A DNA stretch of 64,000 bases from CAYFZR01 sp964347835 [NCBI: uncultured archaeon] (GTDB lineage Archaea > CAYFZR01): assembly GCA_964347835.1 (NCBI GenBank), contig CAYFZR010000018.1:28587-92586 (forward strand). The letters are read 5' to 3'. A model generated the notes under the pieces. It was not told the origin of the DNA and searched no databases. It saw only the letters and a program-made list of their open reading frames with translations. Of the stretch, positions 42,820-50,803 are shown in pieces. Within the stretch, counting starts at the first letter, position 1. The number at the start of each line of letters is the position of its first letter. The translations under genes and the position numbers were made by a program.

Positions 42820-43513
42820 AATACTGATTTTATGGATCTTTTTAACTTTAGGAGTAGTAACTTCATCAGCCATAATTGCTGAAAAATACGGTGTAGAGAT
42901 AGCCATAGGAGTTTTTGCTGCATTAACAGTTATAGCAAATGTACTAGCCTTTAAGATAGTTAATTTTGCCCTTTTTTTCGTTCCTGCGGCAGTAATAATT
43001 TATGCATCTACATTTCTCATGACGGATATAATAGGGGAGAGATTTGGGAAACTATATGCGAGAAAGGCTGTGTGGGCAGGATTTATTGCAAATCTAATAT
43101 ATGTTTTAGCGGCAATAATAGCAGTAAAATGGGAACCTGCGCCTTTCATGTCTATCGAGGGTGTATTAGCCTTTGACAAAGTTTTAGGATTTGCTCCAAG
43201 AGTTGTTTTTGCCTCAATGATCGCATACCTTATAAGTCAGCATCACGACGTAATAGCCTTTCACTGGTGGAGGGAAAAAACAAAGGGTAAGCACCTATGG
43301 TTCAGAAATAACGCATCTACGATGGTCTCTCAGGCAGTAGATACAACTATCTTCATTACTCTTGCATTCTATGGTTCAGTGCCTTTGGTACCCATGATAG
43401 TTGGACAATACGTCGTAAAGGTTCTTATTGCGATAATGGATACGCCGTTCATTTATATGGCAAATTGGCTCGCAGATTTTACGATGGCAACTACTAATAA
43501 GGTTAAAGACTAG
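42812..43513 (+). CDS. Queuosine precursor transporter family (YhhQ/VUT)
   Basis: A 233-residue membrane protein with about six hydrophobic segments. The VUT/YhhQ marks are STFLMTDIIGERFGKLYARKAVWAGF, FAPRVVFASMIAYLISQHHDVIAFHWWR, RNNASTMVSQAVDTTIFITLAFYG and PFIYMANW. The family imports 7-deazaguanine precursors such as preQ0 or preQ1. Co-expression with the DUF5591 protein points to salvage or control of an archaeosine-type base. The TAG stop is followed by the hairpin region at 43537. Confidence 0.85.
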   Translation: MIEILILWIFLTLGVVTSSAIIAEKYGVEIAIGVFAALTVIANVLAFKIVNFALFFVPAAVIIYASTFLMTDIIGERFGKLYARKAVWAGFIANLIYVLAAIIAVKWEPAPFMSIEGVLAFDKVLGFAPRVVFASMIAYLISQHHDVIAFHWWREKTKGKHLWFRNNASTMVSQAVDTTIFITLAFYGSVPLVPMIVGQYVVKVLIAIMDTPFIYMANWLADFTMATTNKVKD

Positions 43514-43859
43514 AGAATACGATTTGAGAGTTTAAATTCCAGCTGGAAATCTCTGAAAAGTCTTTCTCTTTCGGAAAGGTCCTCTTAAAACATTTAAAAT
43601 GTTTTGCCAAATTTTCAATTTGTACTTTGACTTAACCTTTCTTACCTTGTATAAACCGTATTTTCTCCTTTTTAACAAATCTTTCACCAAACAAAAACTA
43701 ACATGGAACTATTATTTAATTATTTCCTTTCAAAAAGAATTTTTTATGACGTACGTCTGACTTAATTGATTAATTAAAAAAAGAATTCCAATATCAACTT
43801 TCAAAAACCTGATACAAAAGATTTTTTTGTAAAAAACAATTTAATCTTCTCAGATCAAT
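43514..43859. other. 346-bp gap with hairpins and a short palindrome
   Basis: No gene is seen. Downstream of the transporter stop lie the 12-bp palindrome ttccagctggaa (43537-43548) and the hairpin aaaacatt-taa-aatgtttt (about 43586-43604), both terminator candidates. Further on is gacgtacgtc (43748-43757), a perfect 10-bp palindrome, about 100 bp upstream of the next gene. The remainder is AT-rich. Confidence 0.5.
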
Positions 43860-44618
43860 ATGGCGGTAGAGATTCTTTCACCAGATGAAAAAGAAGTATT
43901 ATTAAAAATATTGTTGTTAAAGGATATTGAGGAATATTTGGCAAAAAAATTTCCTGAGACTTCATTAGATGAGAAAAAGAAGAAAATCATGGATCTGTTG
44001 CCTTTTATAGATACACAACATCCTGATCCTGACCTTGAATTAAGTTGTGGATTACCAGAAGACATGCATAAATCCTTCGTTCTCCTCGAATTGTATTCAA
44101 GGATATACCTCGATTTGATAAAACCAGATGATAAAAATATAATTGATTCGGCTTTGAAAAAAATTAAAGATCATTCTTGCCTGCCAGAGTTTCAAATAGA
44201 TCTTCAGGATATTCTTAGCGATTTAGACAGGATATTAGGTGTCGAAGAAGAATTGGAGGCTGAAGAAGAAAAAATGTTAAAAATCCCTATGAAAGAAGAA
44301 CTTGAAGTACTTCCAGAAACCAAAGACGGTTTGGAAGAATATTTTCATAATGAAATTATTAGAAACGAATTTTTATTGGAAATTGATCCTAAGATTAGAC
44401 CTACTTTAAACAAGATGATTAAAGAATATCTTGATAGATTTATTGAGGTTAGCGAGGAGACCGCGTGGAAATCAATTGAGTATGAGCATATCCCAAATAC
44501 CAAGAAAGCCTACAATGAATATGTCGAAGAAAAGGTGAAGGCGAGTATAAAGTGGTTAATTGAGAAGGATATAATAATCGAAGAAATTTTGAAAAGATTA
44601 ACTAACCTAAAAAAATAA
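43860..44618 (+). CDS. Acidic helical protein of unknown function
   Basis: A 252-residue soluble protein rich in glutamate, lysine and leucine. N-terminal residues 1-130 contain helices and FIDTQHPDPDLELSCGLPEDMH. The centre is an acidic linker (GVEEELEAEEEKML). The C-terminal half (NKMIKEYLDRFIEVSEETAWKSIEYEH) is helical. No membrane segment, metal or nucleotide motif is seen, and no family is recognised. It is monocistronic and convergent with gap, with 21 bp between stops. Confidence 0.65.
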   Translation: MAVEILSPDEKEVLLKILLLKDIEEYLAKKFPETSLDEKKKKIMDLLPFIDTQHPDPDLELSCGLPEDMHKSFVLLELYSRIYLDLIKPDDKNIIDSALKKIKDHSCLPEFQIDLQDILSDLDRILGVEEELEAEEEKMLKIPMKEELEVLPETKDGLEEYFHNEIIRNEFLLEIDPKIRPTLNKMIKEYLDRFIEVSEETAWKSIEYEHIPNTKKAYNEYVEEKVKASIKWLIEKDIIIEEILKRLTNLKK

Positions 44619-44639
44619 AGAAGGGTAAAATTTGCCTAT

Positions 44640-45659
44640 TTAATCAAGAATTCCCATGGCCATGTCTGTTTTTTCTATGGATTTCGCTCCGTTTTTTTCT
44701 ATTTCCAACATAGACCTTATTGCATCAACGTTTTCAGGAACTACGTCTGATTCTTGGTGTACTGCCTGATAGAAGTAAAGGGTACCATCTGTTATGTGAA
44801 CACTGTCTCTCCAAATAGGTATCTCGTAGAGGTCGTATCTGGGTCTGCCCAAGTCTCTTGAAAACTTATGGATCTGAGAAGTGCTTGTTATACCGGATTT
44901 TCCATCTACTAGGATTATCCTTGGAGTTTTTTGAAAAGCCTCTACAATTTCTCCCTCTCTCACATCTTTCTTGAGATCTGCCATAACGCAGTGAAGGTGC
45001 ATTATAGTCGTAGGAACTGCAACAGCCATGGTGGATATGTTTATGTGAGGCATGACAGTTTGTACGTCTGGACCATGGTGAGAGGGAACATGTAGAACAG
45101 GTATTATGGCGTTTATTGGACCTCTTTTTGAATCCCAGGGATCTGCCGCCCTTCTCACCATTACCGCCTTAACTTTCTCTACCCCTGCTACATTATCTAC
45201 TGCATAAAGACTTCTACATAGACCGGTGGTGTTGCAGGAAACAACCCTGACGAAGTCCCTTCCAAATGCTCCGTCATAGTTACAAAGAGCGTTAAAAGAA
45301 AAACCTGCCACTTCGTGATCTTCTCCTCCCTGAAAAATAGCCTTTATACCGGCTTTTTCATAAATTGGCTTATTTTCCGCACCTACACCTCCTGGAGTAC
45401 AATCCACTATGAGATCTGCCTCTTTTATGAGATCATCAACCACTCCTCCGATCTCTACCCCAGCATTTTTGAACAACTTTGCATTATCTTCTGAATCTGC
45501 ATATAAGGTATAGCCCTTATTGAGGGCGAATTGAGCTACATAATCCGGCTTTCTCTTCGCAACGCCTATTATTTCCATATCATCTTGAATGGCAATTGCA
45601 TCGGCGACTCTCTTGCCTATGGTACCGTATCCATTAATACCTATCTTTACCTTAGCCAT
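44640..45659 (-). CDS. gap: Type II glyceraldehyde-3-phosphate dehydrogenase (archaeal)
   Basis: A 339-residue enzyme with the Rossmann start INGYGTIGKRVADA, the catalytic cysteine in VSCNTTGLCR, and PSHHGPDVQ. This is the archaeal class II GAPDH form, phosphorylating, with NAD(P). It converts glyceraldehyde 3-phosphate to 1,3-bisphosphoglycerate. Its ATG overlaps the pgk stop (TAATG), so it is translationally coupled to the next enzyme of the pathway. Confidence 0.95.
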   Translation of the reverse strand: MAKVKIGINGYGTIGKRVADAIAIQDDMEIIGVAKRKPDYVAQFALNKGYTLYADSEDNAKLFKNAGVEIGGVVDDLIKEADLIVDCTPGGVGAENKPIYEKAGIKAIFQGGEDHEVAGFSFNALCNYDGAFGRDFVRVVSCNTTGLCRSLYAVDNVAGVEKVKAVMVRRAADPWDSKRGPINAIIPVLHVPSHHGPDVQTVMPHINISTMAVAVPTTIMHLHCVMADLKKDVREGEIVEAFQKTPRIILVDGKSGITSTSQIHKFSRDLGRPRYDLYEIPIWRDSVHITDGTLYFYQAVHQESDVVPENVDAIRSMLEIEKNGAKSIEKTDMAMGILD

Positions 45660-46894
45660 TATATCACCCCTCTAAATTTTTTGGCGGATTCTTTAAGAGT
45701 TTCTATCGCTGGGAGTTTTTCTCCGATTAAAAAAGAAATTAAGGATTTTCCACCCGTACTAATGTAGTCTACCTTGTCTGTGAATCCCATTTTTTCAGTT
45801 GCTGCAATAAGATGTCCGCCTCCAACTAAAGAAAAACCATTCGATTTTGAAACCGCCTCTAGCAACCTTTTAGTTCCGATTTCAAATTTTTTGTCTTCAA
45901 AAACTCCTGCAGGACCATCCCAGACTATTATTTTTGCATCTTTTATAATCTCTGAGTATTCCTCGACAGTATTAGATCCGATGTCGTATATAGGGTATGA
46001 TGAAGGGCACTCCTCCAAAGTGACTTCCACTCTCTCCCCATTTTTAGAGATTGCAAAATCAGAAGGTACCTTTATTTTGTCTCCGTAACGAAGAAGAAGT
46101 CTCATGGCGTGATTTACCAACTCTATAGAAGTTTTTTCTTGGATTAATTTGATGCAAGGGTCTCCTAATTCATGACCCTTCACATGATTGAAGAAGTTTC
46201 CGACCAAACCTAGAGTTAATACCTGATCAACTATGCCGCTTTTTAAAAGATTTTCAACCAACCTTGTAGAGTCATCTACCTTTATTCCTCCCAGAAGAAA
46301 TATCGCGGGCCTCTCCTTTCCCTTCGTGACTTTACTTAATGTCCTGAGTTCCGTTTCCATAACCCTTCCGGCGCACGAGGGCAATAAAACTGGAAATCCA
46401 ACCAAAGAGGGTTGAGATCTATGTGCAGATGCGAATGCATCGTTTATGTAGTAATCTGCTAGCGGAAAGAGTCTTTGTACCAAATGAGTTTTTGTCTGTT
46501 CTTCAGGAGGTTTGTTTAAAACTTCTTCCGCGCAAAATCTAAGGTTTTCGAGTAAAAGCACATCTCCCTTTTCTAATCTTTTAATGGATTCTCTAGAGCA
46601 TTCTCCCATAACTTCGTCTACATATTCTACTTCATTTTCTAATATTTTTCCTAATCTTTCTGCATGCTCTTCTAAAGAAACGAATTCTGGGTCTCCGGGT
46701 CTTCCCTGATGCGCCATCAGAACCAATTTTGTTTCTTTCAAATCTGCGATTGTTTTTGAATGTGTTTTTATTCTCTTATCATCCGTAATTTTCTTTGATA
46801 TAGCATCTATGGGGCAGTTTATATCTATTCGACAAAATACCGTCTTATCTTTAAGGTCAAAATCATCTATTGTTAAAAATTCTAGTTCCTCCAT
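45659..46894 (-). CDS. pgk: Phosphoglycerate kinase
   Basis: A 411-residue kinase. Marks are FCRIDINCPID, MAHQGRPGDPEF, INDAFASAHRSQPSLVGFP, FLLGGIKVDDST, WDGPAGVFEDKKFEIGT and STGGKSLISFLIGEKLPAIETL. These are the substrate, ATP and hinge regions of PGK, in the archaeal form. It interconverts 1,3-bisphosphoglycerate and 3-phosphoglycerate. It overlaps gap by one base at the 3' end and has a small membrane protein 15 bp upstream. Confidence 0.95.
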   Translation of the reverse strand: MEELEFLTIDDFDLKDKTVFCRIDINCPIDAISKKITDDKRIKTHSKTIADLKETKLVLMAHQGRPGDPEFVSLEEHAERLGKILENEVEYVDEVMGECSRESIKRLEKGDVLLLENLRFCAEEVLNKPPEEQTKTHLVQRLFPLADYYINDAFASAHRSQPSLVGFPVLLPSCAGRVMETELRTLSKVTKGKERPAIFLLGGIKVDDSTRLVENLLKSGIVDQVLTLGLVGNFFNHVKGHELGDPCIKLIQEKTSIELVNHAMRLLLRYGDKIKVPSDFAISKNGERVEVTLEECPSSYPIYDIGSNTVEEYSEIIKDAKIIVWDGPAGVFEDKKFEIGTKRLLEAVSKSNGFSLVGGGHLIAATEKMGFTDKVDYISTGGKSLISFLIGEKLPAIETLKESAKKFRGVI

Positions 46895-46909
46895 ATTCCA
46901 AGCCTCATT

Positions 46910-47140
46910 CTATCCTGTTTCACCTTTTGTTCCTTCCTCTTTCTCTTCTGGTTTAGACATCTTGTAGTCCTCATAACTTAGCCATGCAAAACCCAATCCA
47001 ACGCAGATCAGAATCAACCCGAAGATTCCTGTGAATAAAATCCACAAAGACTTAAAAAAACGAACATACCACAATATACCAACTAAAAATACCGAAATCC
47101 CGATGGCAGTTTTGGCAAGATTCTTGGTTTCTTCCCTCAA
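46910..47140 (-). CDS. Small two-span membrane protein
   Basis: A 76-residue protein with a short basic start, two hydrophobic segments (IGISVFLVGILWYV and ILFTGIFGLILICVGLGFAWL) and a charged tail. No family is recognised. It is 15 bp upstream of pgk on the same strand, so it is likely co-transcribed with pgk-gap, but any functional link is unknown. Confidence 0.6.
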   Translation of the reverse strand: MREETKNLAKTAIGISVFLVGILWYVRFFKSLWILFTGIFGLILICVGLGFAWLSYEDYKMSKPEEKEEGTKGETG

Positions 47141-47395
47141 ACCATCACCTCATAATGATAACTCGAGATTGAACAAATAAATCTTTCTCTGTGAGTATAT
47201 TGATGAATGATAACTCTAATTATCCGTTTGATTAGTGAATAATGCCTAAAAATACTCATATAGATCCTTTTTACCCATACTATCGTCCTATATATTAATT
47301 ATGATCTTTTTAACTCATTAGACAAATTTGACAAAATAACATCAAATGTGTATTCAAATTTATATGTAGTTTTCATCATAATAACGGAGGATATA
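47141..47395. other. Gap with no gene identified
   Basis: AT-rich sequence between divergent genes. I see no RNA gene, repeat or open frame of interest. It should hold the promoters of the pgk unit and of the 47396-48298 genes. Confidence 0.5.
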
Positions 47396-47476
47396 GTGAC
47401 AAATTTGTATACAGAGATTATATTTAGTTTTATTAACATAATATTTATTGAGAAAAGGAATTTAAATGAAAAGTAA
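47396..47476 (+). CDS. Candidate 26-codon leader frame overlapping the next gene
   Basis: GTG at 47396 follows GGAGG with 5-base spacing, one of the strongest ribosome sites in the window, and reads TNLYTEIIFSFINIIFIEKRNLNEK to TAA. The stop lies 9 bases inside the next gene's start. It may be a coupling leader or an artefact of AT-rich DNA. Confidence 0.3.
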   Translation: MTNLYTEIIFSFINIIFIEKRNLNEK

Positions 47477-47678
47477 AACTCTGGATATAAGGCAACTTCA
47501 ATTAATAGAGGAGTATGCAAACTGCTTTGACGTAGTAATGAATATGCCTGAATCCCTTTACGCAAAATACCAATTGAAAGATTTAAATAATGTCATCAAA
47601 AAAATTGGAAAAGATCTAAGAATTCAGTTATCCATCGGTAAAAATCAAAAAGAGATGGATATAAAAATTCCGAAGTAA
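47466..47678 (+). CDS. Small helical protein, unknown
   Basis: A 70-residue basic protein (KSKTLDIRQLQLIEEYANCFD, then KYQLKDLNNVIKKIGKDLRIQL) with no recognised family. A TATA-like run (47435-47446) and AAGGA lie upstream. It is 14 bp ahead of the next gene and is probably in its operon. Confidence 0.5.
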   Translation: MKSKTLDIRQLQLIEEYANCFDVVMNMPESLYAKYQLKDLNNVIKKIGKDLRIQLSIGKNQKEMDIKIPK

Positions 47679-47692
47679 TAGAAGAGGTTAGG

Positions 47693-48298
47693 TTGAGAAG
47701 AGAGGATTTTGGAGCATACGAGGTCGTTCCTTACTTTAATAGAAAAGCGCTATTTAAGTTGGTGAGACTACACAGACAGGCTTTAGACACCGCTATAATT
47801 TCGGTACTGTGCAGAGAAGGAATTTTGAAGATATTTAAAGAAGATGAAGAGTCTTTAAAGAGTAAAATATGGTTGGGCTTGGAGTTGGAGATGTTCTCCA
47901 TGTTGGGCGGTATACAAGTAATCGATGATGAAATATTCTCTAGAGAGATGATTAAGAAGATATCAAAAGAATGCGTCCATTTACTGTACTCGAAGATTCA
48001 AGGAAATTCTTTCATAAAAAAAGAGAGGGAGAGGTTATTGAGGCAAATTCTAAGCGTGCATGATTTCAAACACAAAGTCGCTTTTTATGACTTGGATCAG
48101 GATCTATGGCGCTTCTTTACCGTAATAGAGGCAGAACGACTACTTGGTGTTAGCGGAGAATTTGTACACGACCTGATAGAACTATCTGTGTTACTGAAGA
48201 AGTTAAAAGTACTTAGAAAATACAAATACCTCCCCTCAAATATTGAGTTTGATTACGAGAATTACGCGTCTGAATTGGTGGAAATCACTTCTTCTTGA
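47693..48298 (+). CDS. Protein of unknown function
   Basis: A 201-residue soluble protein, mostly helical ([25 protein letters not shown]-like and [19 protein letters not shown]). It contains no recognised motif. The TTG start follows GAGGTTAGG. It overlaps the convergent phosphoesterase gene by 14 bp at the 3' end. Confidence 0.6.
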   Translation: MRREDFGAYEVVPYFNRKALFKLVRLHRQALDTAIISVLCREGILKIFKEDEESLKSKIWLGLELEMFSMLGGIQVIDDEIFSREMIKKISKECVHLLYSKIQGNSFIKKERERLLRQILSVHDFKHKVAFYDLDQDLWRFFTVIEAERLLGVSGEFVHDLIELSVLLKKLKVLRKYKYLPSNIEFDYENYASELVEITSS

Positions 48299-48728
48299 AG
48301 AATAACCAATTTTTCTCTTCTCCTTTGAATCTGATCAGGACAAATTCACCTTTCATCTTTTTACCTTTTAACTGAAAAACCATCCTATCATCCAGTTTTT
48401 CCTCGACTTCGTATGTACCGTTATCCCAAATTTCTACGGATCCTGCTCCGTAATGTCCTTCAGGAATTGTACCTTCAAATCCAGCATAATTAACAGGATG
48501 ATCTTCTGTTTTTATGGCTAATCTCTTTATTCCTGGTTTAGTAGGTGGTTCTTTAGGTAATGCCCAACTCTTTAGCACTCCATCCATCTCCAACCTTAGA
48601 TCATAGTGTAAATGGCGAGCATCATGTTTTTGAATAACGAATATTTTACCTTCAGAAGGTTTTACATCTCCTTTAGGCTCTGGAGTCATAGAAAAATCTC
48701 TCTTTTTCTTGTATTCATTCAATTTCAT
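48285..48728 (-). CDS. Stand-alone LigD-type 3'-phosphoesterase domain
   Basis: A 147-residue protein. [34 protein letters not shown] and [16 protein letters not shown] are the metal-site and core blocks of the 3'-phosphoesterase module of bacterial LigD, here as a separate archaeal protein. It removes 3' phosphate or ribonucleoside ends at breaks before ligation. No Ku or polymerase domain is next to it. Monocistronic. Confidence 0.87.
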   Translation of the reverse strand: MKLNEYKKKRDFSMTPEPKGDVKPSEGKIFVIQKHDARHLHYDLRLEMDGVLKSWALPKEPPTKPGIKRLAIKTEDHPVNYAGFEGTIPEGHYGAGSVEIWDNGTYEVEEKLDDRMVFQLKGKKMKGEFVLIRFKGEEKNWLFFKKK

Positions 48729-48886
48729 TTACCATATCCTCCAACTAATCGGGTTATTTTCTATCAGAGTAATGTTTCTCTCATAATTTTATTTATTAGC
48801 GAAAGGTAGACTTCTAACATATAAAATTTACATATTATGGCAAACTAATGTTTTTAGTGGAATTAATTTCAGGTGAGAGATTTACA

Positions 48887-49741
48887 ATGCGCTCAATAAC
48901 TAAATCAGAAAAGACTGCGGATTTGCTTGAACAAAAGATCAATGAAAATCTGAAGGACATAAAGCATAAACTCTTAGTGTTGAGTGGAAAAGGAGGTGTA
49001 GGAAAGAGTACTGTGGCAACAAACCTCGCTTTTATTCTTTCATTAAAAGGATCTGATGTTGGTTTACTTGATGTGGATATTCACGGTCCCAGCATACCGA
49101 AGATGTTAGGAATAGAAGAAGAATCCCTGCTCCCTACAGAATCTGGTCTTGCTCCCGTTTTAATCCCTCCTAAACTAAAAGTAGTCTCCATGGGCCTGGT
49201 AGTACACGATAGAGATGCGCCCTTTGTTTGGAGAGGAGCAGCGAAAATGGAGATGATAAAACAATTTTTGGGAGAGATCTACTGGGGCAAACTAGACTAT
49301 TTGATAATCGATCTTCCACCAGGCACTGGAGATGAACCCATAAGTATATCACAACTGATACCCAGGTGCGACGGAGTAATAGCTGTTACGACGCCTCAGG
49401 ATGTTGCATTGCTAAGCGTGAGAAAATCAATAAACTTTGCTAAAAAATTGAAGTTTCCAATTATTGGGATAATAGAGAACATGAGCGGCTTTGTTTGCCC
49501 CCATTGTTTTGAAAACATTGATCTTTTTAAAACTGGAGGTGGGGAGGAGGCAGCAAAAGATTTCAACATACCATTCTTAGGAAAGATTCCCATAGATCCT
49601 AAGATCGCGGAGACAGGTGATGAGGGCAAGCCTTTCGTCCTAGAATACAAAGATTCTCCGTCTACAAAGGCTTTTGAAGAGATTGTTGAAAAGATAGAGA
49701 AAATTGTCACGAGAAAAAAATATATGAAGTTCTGGAAGTAA
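48887..49741 (+). CDS. Mrp/NBP35 iron-sulfur carrier ATPase
   Basis: A 284-residue P-loop ATPase. The deviant Walker A is LSGKGGVGKST, then LLDVDIHGPSIPKMLG, LIIDLPPGTGDEP and the C-terminal cluster-binding CxxC (GFVCPHCF). It assembles or carries 4Fe-4S clusters for target proteins such as the radical SAM and ferredoxin-like proteins here. An upstream ATG at 48848 is in frame, but the ATG at 48887 after GGTGAG is preferred. Its stop abuts the second structured element. Confidence 0.88.
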   Translation: MRSITKSEKTADLLEQKINENLKDIKHKLLVLSGKGGVGKSTVATNLAFILSLKGSDVGLLDVDIHGPSIPKMLGIEEESLLPTESGLAPVLIPPKLKVVSMGLVVHDRDAPFVWRGAAKMEMIKQFLGEIYWGKLDYLIIDLPPGTGDEPISISQLIPRCDGVIAVTTPQDVALLSVRKSINFAKKLKFPIIGIIENMSGFVCPHCFENIDLFKTGGGEEAAKDFNIPFLGKIPIDPKIAETGDEGKPFVLEYKDSPSTKAFEEIVEKIEKIVTRKKYMKFWK

Positions 49742-49790
49742 GCATCGTGGCTATGCAACGTGGCTCGTTGCATGCAGCGTGGCTCGCTGC
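49742..49790 (-). other. Three tandem hairpins with TGGCT loop (AGCCA on the minus strand)
   Basis: gcat-cgtggct-atgc (49742-49756), gcaacg-tggct-cgttgc (49755-49771) and gcagcg-tggct-cgctgc (49774-49790). Stem positions change in pairs (A-T to G-C at stem position 4, G-C to C-G at position 2 relative to copy 1), while the loop is invariant, so the structure is conserved. Confidence 0.75.
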
Positions 49791-49985
49791 ACCCGCAATT
49801 TTATCCAAAATTATTTTACAACGGCACAAGAGGGACGATTTCTACTCTAAATTCTATATGGGGGTTTAGAAAGGGGGTGATGCACAATAATCGAAGATTA
49901 TTGGCACGCCCAAAATCTATGATTTTGGTGCGTAAGGTAAAATAGCATAATTTCAGTATAAAATGCAATATTACCCCCTTCTTAA
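49742..49985 (-). repeat. Dispersed ~245-bp structured element, copy 2 (inverted)
   Basis: In reverse orientation this matches 24449-24698. The first ~120 bp, next to the prenyltransferase gene, are almost identical, with outer AAGGGGGT/ACCCCCTT arms and the two 8-bp hairpins inside. It ends in three AGCCA/TGGCT hairpins next to the Mrp gene. Like copy 1 it fills a convergent intergenic gap exactly. Its first three bases overlap the stop region of the next gene. Confidence 0.85.
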
Positions 49986-50803
49986 CCGACTAAAAAGGCA
50001 ATTATTGCAATAATCATCCCCAATTTAAGGTAGTTAGATACAACTCCTGCGATTTCGGTTCCGTCTCGTAGCAATATAAAAATTGAATAAATGAACACAA
50101 AATCAGCGAATAAAACCACAAAAAGATATCTAACTCCAAACATATTAAAGAAATACGGTACCAGACTGAGTAAAATTAAGATTACTAAAAAAAGAGAAGC
50201 GAATAAAGATGTCTTCTTCTCACCGATAACTAATGGCAAAGTCCTCGCAAAGCCTCTATCTCCGTGAATGTCTTCAATATCTTTTATCAATTCTCGACTC
50301 ATTGTAGAGAAAAAAGCAAGCAAAGCAAGTATAAAAGGGACTGTAAGCTTGTTTACGCTTGCACCTCCGAATATTAAGGTAGAGGCTCCGAGATAACTGA
50401 TGCTTACATTTCCGATAAGTCCTTTTCTTTTTAAGTTGGATGCATAGACTACCAAGAGAACAGAGTTGAAAGTAGCGATTAAAATACACAGAAAAGTTAA
50501 CTTCAAACTCAATCCTACTCCTATTAAAAAAAGTAAAAGAGCAAAAATCAATGCTTGTTTCTCTTTTACTTCTCCTGCGGGTATAGGTCTCTCTGGATTG
50601 TTTATTTTGTCTATTTCAACATCGAAATAATCGTTAATCGTATTTCCTGCGCCAGTTATCAAAAATGCGACGGAAAAGGCAACAATCATTGTAATTATAT
50701 CCAACGTGCCTGTAATTATTATTCCAATTATAACCAACATCCCTGCTAACAAACAATTCATAGGTCGTAATATCTTAACGTAACCATGCATGAGATCACG
50801 CAA
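49982..50803 (-). CDS. UbiA prenyltransferase, digeranylgeranylglyceryl-phosphate-synthase-like
   Basis: A 273-residue integral membrane enzyme with about nine helices. The metal-diphosphate motifs are NTINDYFDVEIDKINNPERPIPAG and ELIKDIEDIHGDRGFARTLP. These are the archaeal DGGGP synthase pattern, which adds a second geranylgeranyl chain to make ether lipid. It overlaps the XPD-like gene by 8 bp. Another ATG 12 bp in (50791) is possible. Confidence 0.86.
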   Translation of the reverse strand: MRDLMHGYVKILRPMNCLLAGMLVIIGIIITGTLDIITMIVAFSVAFLITGAGNTINDYFDVEIDKINNPERPIPAGEVKEKQALIFALLLFLIGVGLSLKLTFLCILIATFNSVLLVVYASNLKRKGLIGNVSISYLGASTLIFGGASVNKLTVPFILALLAFFSTMSRELIKDIEDIHGDRGFARTLPLVIGEKKTSLFASLFLVILILLSLVPYFFNMFGVRYLFVVLFADFVFIYSIFILLRDGTEIAGVVSNYLKLGMIIAIIAFLVG

